Below are positions 60,435 through 64,000 of a DNA stretch of 64,000 nt, piece by piece. How positions within the stretch are numbered: the stretch's first letter is position 1; each line of letters begins with the position of its first letter. Origin of the DNA: Saprospirales bacterium (GTDB lineage: Bacteria > Bacteroidota > Bacteroidia > Chitinophagales > JADIYW01); the NCBI GenBank assembly GCA_016711605.1, contig JADJSS010000007.1, positions 62,001 to 126,000 of the forward strand. The letters run 5' to 3'. The notes under the pieces are model-generated. The model saw only the letters and a list, made by a program, of their open reading frames with translations, searched no databases and was not told where the DNA came from. Made by a program: the position numbers and the translations under genes.

Positions 60435-61085
60435 ATGAAACTGATTAAAAGAAAATTAAATGTGTACGCAAAAATGTTAATACTCTTTTTTGTGTTCATA
60501 AGTATCACATCTTGTAATAATAAAAAGAAAGTAGAAGTAAAAAATAAAAATGGAATTGTGGTTGAAAGTTATTTCGTAAACAAAAAAAATCCAACGGAAA
60601 AAGTAGATGTTTATAATAGATATTATGACGATGGAAAAATTGTAGAAGTAGCCAATTATAAGAATGGAAAATTAAATGGTGTACGAACTTTATTTCATTC
60701 AAATGGAAATAAAATGCAGGAAGAAAATTATATAGATGATAAATTAGAAGGAAAAGTAACTTCCTATTTTGAAGATGGATCGCTTCAACAAGAAGCTGTT
60801 TATAAAGATAATTCAGGAAATGGCGTATGGAAAAATTATTTTAAAGATCAAAAAAATGTAGTTAAAGAAGAAATAACGATTGTAGAGAACAAAATTAACG
60901 GACCATTTAAAGAGTATTATCCAAATGGAAAATTATATGCTAAAGGAAAAAAAATAGAAATTAACGAAGGAATAGACGCTTTTGATTCGTATGACGGTAA
61001 AGTGGAAGTTTTTGATTCTACAGGTACTTTAGAAAAAATTCTTACCTTTGAAAATGGTAAACAAATTTCTAAAGAAGAAAAATAA
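60435..61085 (+). CDS. MORN-variant repeat lipoprotein (YwqK-like)
   Basis: A 216-residue lipoprotein: n-region KLIKRKLNVYAKM, hydrophobic core LILFFVFISI, lipobox TSC. The body is built of toxin-antitoxin-YwqK/MORN-like repeats: YYDDGKIVEVANYKNGKLNG, FHSNGNKMQEENYIDDKLEG and FKEYYPNGKLYAKGKKIE. Such repeats in Bacteroidota mostly occur in extracytoplasmic proteins of unknown function. It is followed at 61090 by another lipoprotein gene, 4 bp away. Confidence 0.8.
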   Translation: MKLIKRKLNVYAKMLILFFVFISITSCNNKKKVEVKNKNGIVVESYFVNKKNPTEKVDVYNRYYDDGKIVEVANYKNGKLNGVRTLFHSNGNKMQEENYIDDKLEGKVTSYFEDGSLQQEAVYKDNSGNGVWKNYFKDQKNVVKEEITIVENKINGPFKEYYPNGKLYAKGKKIEINEGIDAFDSYDGKVEVFDSTGTLEKILTFENGKQISKEEK

Positions 61086-61089
61086 TACA

Positions 61090-61470
61090 ATGCGAAATTC
61101 GATTAAAATTATATTTGCAACGCTTTTATTTATTGCGTGTAATTCAACAACAAAAAATTTAGGTGACAGTTTTGTACCCAAAAACACTATATCAGTTCAT
61201 ACAGTAACAGAAAGGTTAAAATCAGAATCAACTATTTCTAACATACAAATAGAAGGAAAAATTGAAAAAAGTTGTACCAGTGAAGGTTGTTGGTTTACAA
61301 TAAAAGACGATTCTATTGGAAATGAAATACTTTTTGATGTAAAAGATAAAAAATTTAGAGTACCAACTAACAGTTCAGGAAAAACTGTTGTTGTTTTGGC
61401 AGATGCCAGTATTGACAGTACTTCTGAGCAAAAATTTGTGTTATCTGTTAAAGGCTTGATGTTTAAATAA
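61090..61470 (+). CDS. DUF4920-like lipoprotein
   Basis: A 126-residue lipoprotein from ATG 61090 with the signal IIFATLLFIAC. The mature part has GDSFVPKNTISVHTVTERL, then IQIEGKIEKSCTSEGCWFTI and KKFRVPTNSSGKTVVV, typical of DUF4920 with its C-x-x-x-G-C-W motif, perhaps metal-binding. An upstream in-frame Met at 61048 would overlap the preceding gene and drop the lipoprotein signal. It is probably co-transcribed with the MORN-variant lipoprotein. Confidence 0.8.
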   Translation: MRNSIKIIFATLLFIACNSTTKNLGDSFVPKNTISVHTVTERLKSESTISNIQIEGKIEKSCTSEGCWFTIKDDSIGNEILFDVKDKKFRVPTNSSGKTVVVLADASIDSTSEQKFVLSVKGLMFK

Positions 61471-61501
61471 GCGTTAACAGAACAAAAAATGCATTTTATT
61501 G

Positions 61502-61531
61502 TTGTCTATTCATTAAAATAAATTATCTTTG
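61502..61531 (+). promoter_or_regulatory. Bacteroidota-type promoter of tRNA-Lys
   Basis: TTG at 61502-61504, exactly 19 bases, then TATCTTTG at 61524-61531, 24 bp before the tRNA. It is the best consensus promoter in the window. Confidence 0.8.
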
Positions 61532-61555
61532 CACTCGCTTTTGTAAAAAAGCAAT

Positions 61556-61628
61556 GATTCCGTAGCTCAGCTGGTAGAGCAATACACTTTTAATGTATGG
61601 GTCCTGGGTTCGAATCCCAGCGGGATCA
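61556..61628 (+). tRNA. tRNA-Lys (UUU)
   Basis: A 73-nt tRNA with acceptor arms GATTCCG and CGGGATC (one T-G pair), D-arm with AGCTCAGCTGGTAGAGC, anticodon stem ATACA/TGTAT around CTTTTAA with anticodon TTT, and T-arm with GGGTTCGAATCCC. No CCA is encoded, so the CCA-adding enzyme must add it. A terminator follows. Confidence 0.97.
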
Positions 61629-61641
61629 CAGGTGCCAAACC

Positions 61642-61678
61642 CAAACGCTTGCATATCAGAGGATTGCAGGCGTTTTTT
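61642..61678 (+). terminator. Terminator of the tRNA-Lys transcript
   Basis: AACGCTTGCA pairs with TGCAGGCGTT (one mismatch) and is followed by TTTT. It lies 14 bp after the tRNA. Confidence 0.65.
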
Positions 61679-61705
61679 CGTTTAAGTATGTGTCTAAAAA
61701 TAAAA

Positions 61706-61735
61706 AAAACTGTTTAGGATTCTCTAAACAGTTTT
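61706..61735. terminator. Bidirectional terminator
   Basis: AAAACTGTTTAG and CTAAACAGTTTT form a perfect stem around GATTCT with A-rich and T-rich flanks. It serves the DUF3127 gene on the minus strand and backs up the tRNA terminator. Confidence 0.8.
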
Positions 61736-61792
61736 TTTTTGAATTCTGCAGCTCTATTTCAAGACAGCATATTATCAATTACAATTACATTC

Positions 61793-62176
61793 TTAAAATG
61801 GCAAATCATCATCAATTTGCGTTGCTGGTGCATCTTCTACTTTTGGCGCTGGTGCTGATTGTTGGTAGTTATTAGCAGATGAATCGTTGTTATTACTTGG
61901 AGTTGAATTATTTACATTATTAATTCTCCATGCTTTTACATCAGTATACCATCTTTCGTTGTATTCTCTGCTTTCAATATCAAATTCAACAGAAATATCG
62001 TTTCCAACTATAAAATTATTATTAGTAACAAGGTCGCCCCACATGCTCACGCATACTTTTTTAGGATATTTACCACTATTAATTTCAATAACCACTTCTT
62101 GCTTCTTCCATGGTCCATTTTTACCTTCACCAGTTTGTAAAGGATTTACTTTAAAAATTTTTCCGCTTAATTCCAT
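61793..62176 (-). CDS. DUF3127 family protein (SSB-like OB fold)
   Basis: A 127-residue protein from the Met at 62176 (MELSGKIFKVNPLQTGEGKN). The DUF3127 pattern is clear: GPWKKQEVVIEINSGKYPKKV, VSMWGDLVTNN and FDIESREYNERWYTDVKAWRI, a small OB-fold-like domain. The C-terminal tail is Asn/Ser/Pro-rich and ends in DDDLPF, like the acidic tip of single-stranded DNA-binding proteins that recruits partners. A role in DNA binding is suggested by that tail but is not proven. Confidence 0.85.
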   Translation of the reverse strand: MELSGKIFKVNPLQTGEGKNGPWKKQEVVIEINSGKYPKKVCVSMWGDLVTNNNFIVGNDISVEFDIESREYNERWYTDVKAWRINNVNNSTPSNNNDSSANNYQQSAPAPKVEDAPATQIDDDLPF

Positions 62177-62328
62177 TGTTATATTTTTTACAAAGATAAT
62201 CGTTGAACTACACAAATAAAAATAGCATTTATAAAGATATTCTAATTTACTTAATCGTATGTTAATATTTCTTTTGAATTTTGGTCTTCAAATTGATGTT
62301 CTTATCAAAAAATTAGTAATTTTAAAGA

Positions 62329-62982
62329 ATGGATACTTCAATATTAAAGTTTGTTTCAGCAAATGGATTGCAACTTTTCAGCGATCATAAAATAATTTTA
62401 AGTTTGGTAATGGGTTTGGGTTTAAGTGCTTGTTGCGGATTTAGAGTCTTTGTACCATTATTAGCAGCCAGTATAGCCACAAAAATGGGTGTTTTACATT
62501 TAGGTGATGGCTTTCAATGGATGAGTTCAACAACTGCTATAGTTTGCTTTGGTGCAGCCACAATTTTTGAAATTGCTGGTTATTATATTCCATTTGTAGA
62601 TAATATTTTAGATACTGTTACCACACCTGCATCTGTAATTGCTGGCACTTTACTTACTGCATCTGCTATTATTCCAGATTTAGATCCGATGTTAAAATGG
62701 GGTTTGGGTATCATTGTTGGTGGTGGTAGCGCAGGTATTATTCAAGCAGGAACTGCTTTAACTCGTGCTACATCAACTGCTACTACTGCTGGTGTTGCCA
62801 ATCCTGTTGTAGCTACTATTGAACATATTTTGGCAATTGCTGGTAGTATTTTTAGTATAGTTATTCCATTTATTATTGCTGGAATAGTGTGTGTTTTAAT
62901 TTTATTAGCATTGTTTTTTGTGATTCGATATTTCAAAAAACATATTCCAACAACTGAAGTTATTCCAATTCAACAGGAATAA
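62329..62982 (+). CDS. DUF4126 family membrane protein
   Basis: A 217-residue protein with the DUF4126 layout: ACCGFRVFVPLLAASIATKMG early on, IFEIAGYYIPFVDNILDTVTTPASV in the middle, a Gly-rich segment IIVGGGSAGIIQAGTALTRA, a central variable loop and a C-terminal membrane helix pair with a basic end. The function is unknown. It is followed 11 bp on by a damaged gene of a two-helix membrane protein. Confidence 0.85.
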   Translation: MDTSILKFVSANGLQLFSDHKIILSLVMGLGLSACCGFRVFVPLLAASIATKMGVLHLGDGFQWMSSTTAIVCFGAATIFEIAGYYIPFVDNILDTVTTPASVIAGTLLTASAIIPDLDPMLKWGLGIIVGGGSAGIIQAGTALTRATSTATTAGVANPVVATIEHILAIAGSIFSIVIPFIIAGIVCVLILLALFFVIRYFKKHIPTTEVIPIQQE

Positions 62983-62993
62983 TACTATTGTAA

Positions 62994-63468
62994 ATGCCTG
63001 CAAAAGTTAAAATAATTTTTAGTTTTATAATCATATTTATATGTTGGATTATTTGTGGTGCATTTTATGTTGACTATAAAGAATACACTAATGCCAGAAA
63101 ATTTGGAATTAAAGAAAAGCACTTGTAGTTAAAAAAAAAGAAAAAAGTCATCACACCGAGGAAAACTCCTATAACAACATCCAGATTTTAAACATTATGT
63201 AATCGTACGGTATCCAATAAGTGATAGTAAAAATGAATTATTAGAATTATTTAATAAAAACAATCATGTTTTAAGTTTTTTAACAAAAGAAAGCTTTGAT
63301 GCTTTTAATGAAGGTGAAACAATAGATATTATTCATTATCAAAGAAACAATAACGAACATATCCTTTTAGCGTTTGAAGTAGAGAATCCACCATTTTTTA
63401 ATTCTCATTATTATTTGTTTATTATTTTAGGATTTATTATTTCTTTATTAGTCTATAGAAAACTATAA
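62994..63468 (+). pseudogene. Two-helix membrane protein, frameshifted (DUF3592-like layout)
   Basis: From ATG 62994 the frame encodes MPAKVKIIFSFIIIFICWII and a soluble start, but stops at 63125-63127. In other frames the sequence resumes as KEKSHHTEENSYNN-like text, then as HYVIVRYPISDSKNELLELF, DAFNEGETIDIIHY and a C-terminal helix FIILGFIISLLVYRKL with a stop at 63466. At least two indels, near poly-A at 63132-63140 and near 63180, separate the pieces. A membrane helix at each end with a domain between is the DUF3592 style; this is a resemblance only. Confidence 0.5.
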
Positions 63469-63526
63469 TTCAATACTAAAATCCTCAAATCTCTTGTATC
63501 TTGCATCTTGATTCTCTTGTCTATAC

Positions 63527-64000
63527 ATGAACGCATCAACACAAAATACAGTCAACTTTTTGTCTAAACTCACTCTCAAAAGAGTTTGGAATATGTGTTT
63601 GATTTACATTTCATTTTATCTTACAAAATTCCTAAAAAAACCGATTCAACTCGGCATGCCGTTTTCTATTTCGTTTGAGCCGACTACATCTTGCAATTTG
63701 CGTTGTCCGGAATGTCCAAGTGGTTTGCGTTCATTTACACGAGAAATAGGAATGCTGGAACAGGATTTCTTCAAAAAAACGATTGATGAAATTGCTGATA
63801 AATTAATTTACCTAACTTTTTATTTTCAAGGTGAACCATACTTGCATAAGAACTTTTTAGATATGGTTTCGTATGCAAGAAAAAAGAAAATCTATACATC
63901 AACCTCAACAAACGCACACTATTTAACAGATGCGATGTCGAAAAAAACAATAGAATCTGGTTTAGATAGATTGATTATTTCAATTGACGGCACAACACAA
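63527..64000 (+). CDS. Radical SAM protein, partial
   Basis: The frame opens at ATG 63527 and runs past the window end. The N-terminus is basic with an amphipathic stretch (FLSKLTLKRVWNMC). The radical SAM cluster motif is CNLRCPEC (C-x3-C-x2-C) at about residue 61, and LTFYFQGEPYLHKNF and IISIDGTTQ follow the usual order. It resembles SPASM-type or lipid-related radical SAM enzymes. Without the C-terminal domain the subfamily cannot be named. Confidence 0.85.
   Translation, partial: MNASTQNTVNFLSKLTLKRVWNMCLIYISFYLTKFLKKPIQLGMPFSISFEPTTSCNLRCPECPSGLRSFTREIGMLEQDFFKKTIDEIADKLIYLTFYFQGEPYLHKNFLDMVSYARKKKIYTSTSTNAHYLTDAMSKKTIESGLDRLIISIDGTTQ

Noticed and set aside
61629..61678. Sequence after tRNA-Lys as an integration site scar
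   Set aside because: No duplicated tRNA 3' end or integrase is visible in the next 2 kb; the stem is explained as a terminator.
61597..61875. Plus-strand ORF after the tRNA
   Set aside because: It starts inside tRNA-Lys and runs through two terminators and antisense to the DUF3127 gene; composition is not coding-like.

Overview
The window is AT-rich chromosomal DNA from a member of the Bacteroidota, plausibly near Chitinophagales/Saprospirales. The evidence is a gliding-motility type C-terminal sorting domain on a 1272-residue PKD protein, a type IX secretion (T9SS) type A tail on a PhoD-like phosphatase, many small lipoproteins, families largely confined to the phylum (DUF4199, DUF3127, BatA-like), and promoters of the Bacteroidota form TTG-N19-TAnnTTTG, best seen before tRNA-Lys at 61502-61531. 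The genus cannot be fixed from sequence alone. No rRNA, CRISPR array, complete insertion sequence or prophage was seen.

Layout. 1-9.5 kb is a cell-surface region: a broken Wzx-type flippase, an MBOAT acyltransferase with an SGNH-like partner, an OafA-like acyltransferase and a GT39-like membrane glycosyltransferase, with gene fragments and a 22-bp tandem repeat between them. 9.5-16.5 kb holds a phosphopantetheinyl transferase/thioesterase pair, an M28 lipoprotein peptidase, cysS and typA. 16.6-31.8 kb holds a C69-type peptidase, an amine oxidase, uvrA, two secreted proteins and carB. 31.8-35.2 kb is a mosaic of gene ends, cargo genes and decayed DNA between carB and a DinB-like gene. 35.3-47.3 kb holds a cyclophilin, a nitrilase, a dienoyl-CoA-reductase-like enzyme, a lipase, a BatA-like protein, a dihydroorotase homologue, a glycosyltransferase and phenylalanine hydroxylase. 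47.3-64 kb is mostly housekeeping (miaA, CCA-adding enzyme, threonylcarbamoyl-AMP synthase, dapD, tRNA-Lys), with a probable lipid-reductase operon at 49109-51320 and a radical SAM gene cut by the window edge.

The most interesting pattern is found at three places. Cargo genes lie between the intact 3' end of a host gene and a second, diverged copy of that same 3' end. The hosts are the GT39-like gene (around a toxin-antitoxin pair, 7131-7896), carB (two extra copies around a membrane protein, a toxin-antitoxin pair and decayed DNA, 31660-33471) and the flavin oxidoreductase (around a lipase, 39848-41507). The copies differ from the host genes almost only at synonymous positions, so they look like ends of orthologues from relatives that arrived with the cargo or were displaced by it, not like local duplications. 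A diverged 3' end of the DinB-like gene directly abuts one carB copy. No recombinase gene is visible.

Five RelE/ParE-like toxin-antitoxin pairs occur in 64 kb. Sequence quality needs caution: at least seven genes carry frameshifts, mostly at or near short homopolymers, and two G-rich low-complexity tracts (39950-40106, 58247-58330) destroy a lipoprotein signal peptide and a glycosyltransferase C-terminus. These look like sequencing or assembly faults, and misassembly of strain variants is also the main alternative explanation for the carB mosaic.
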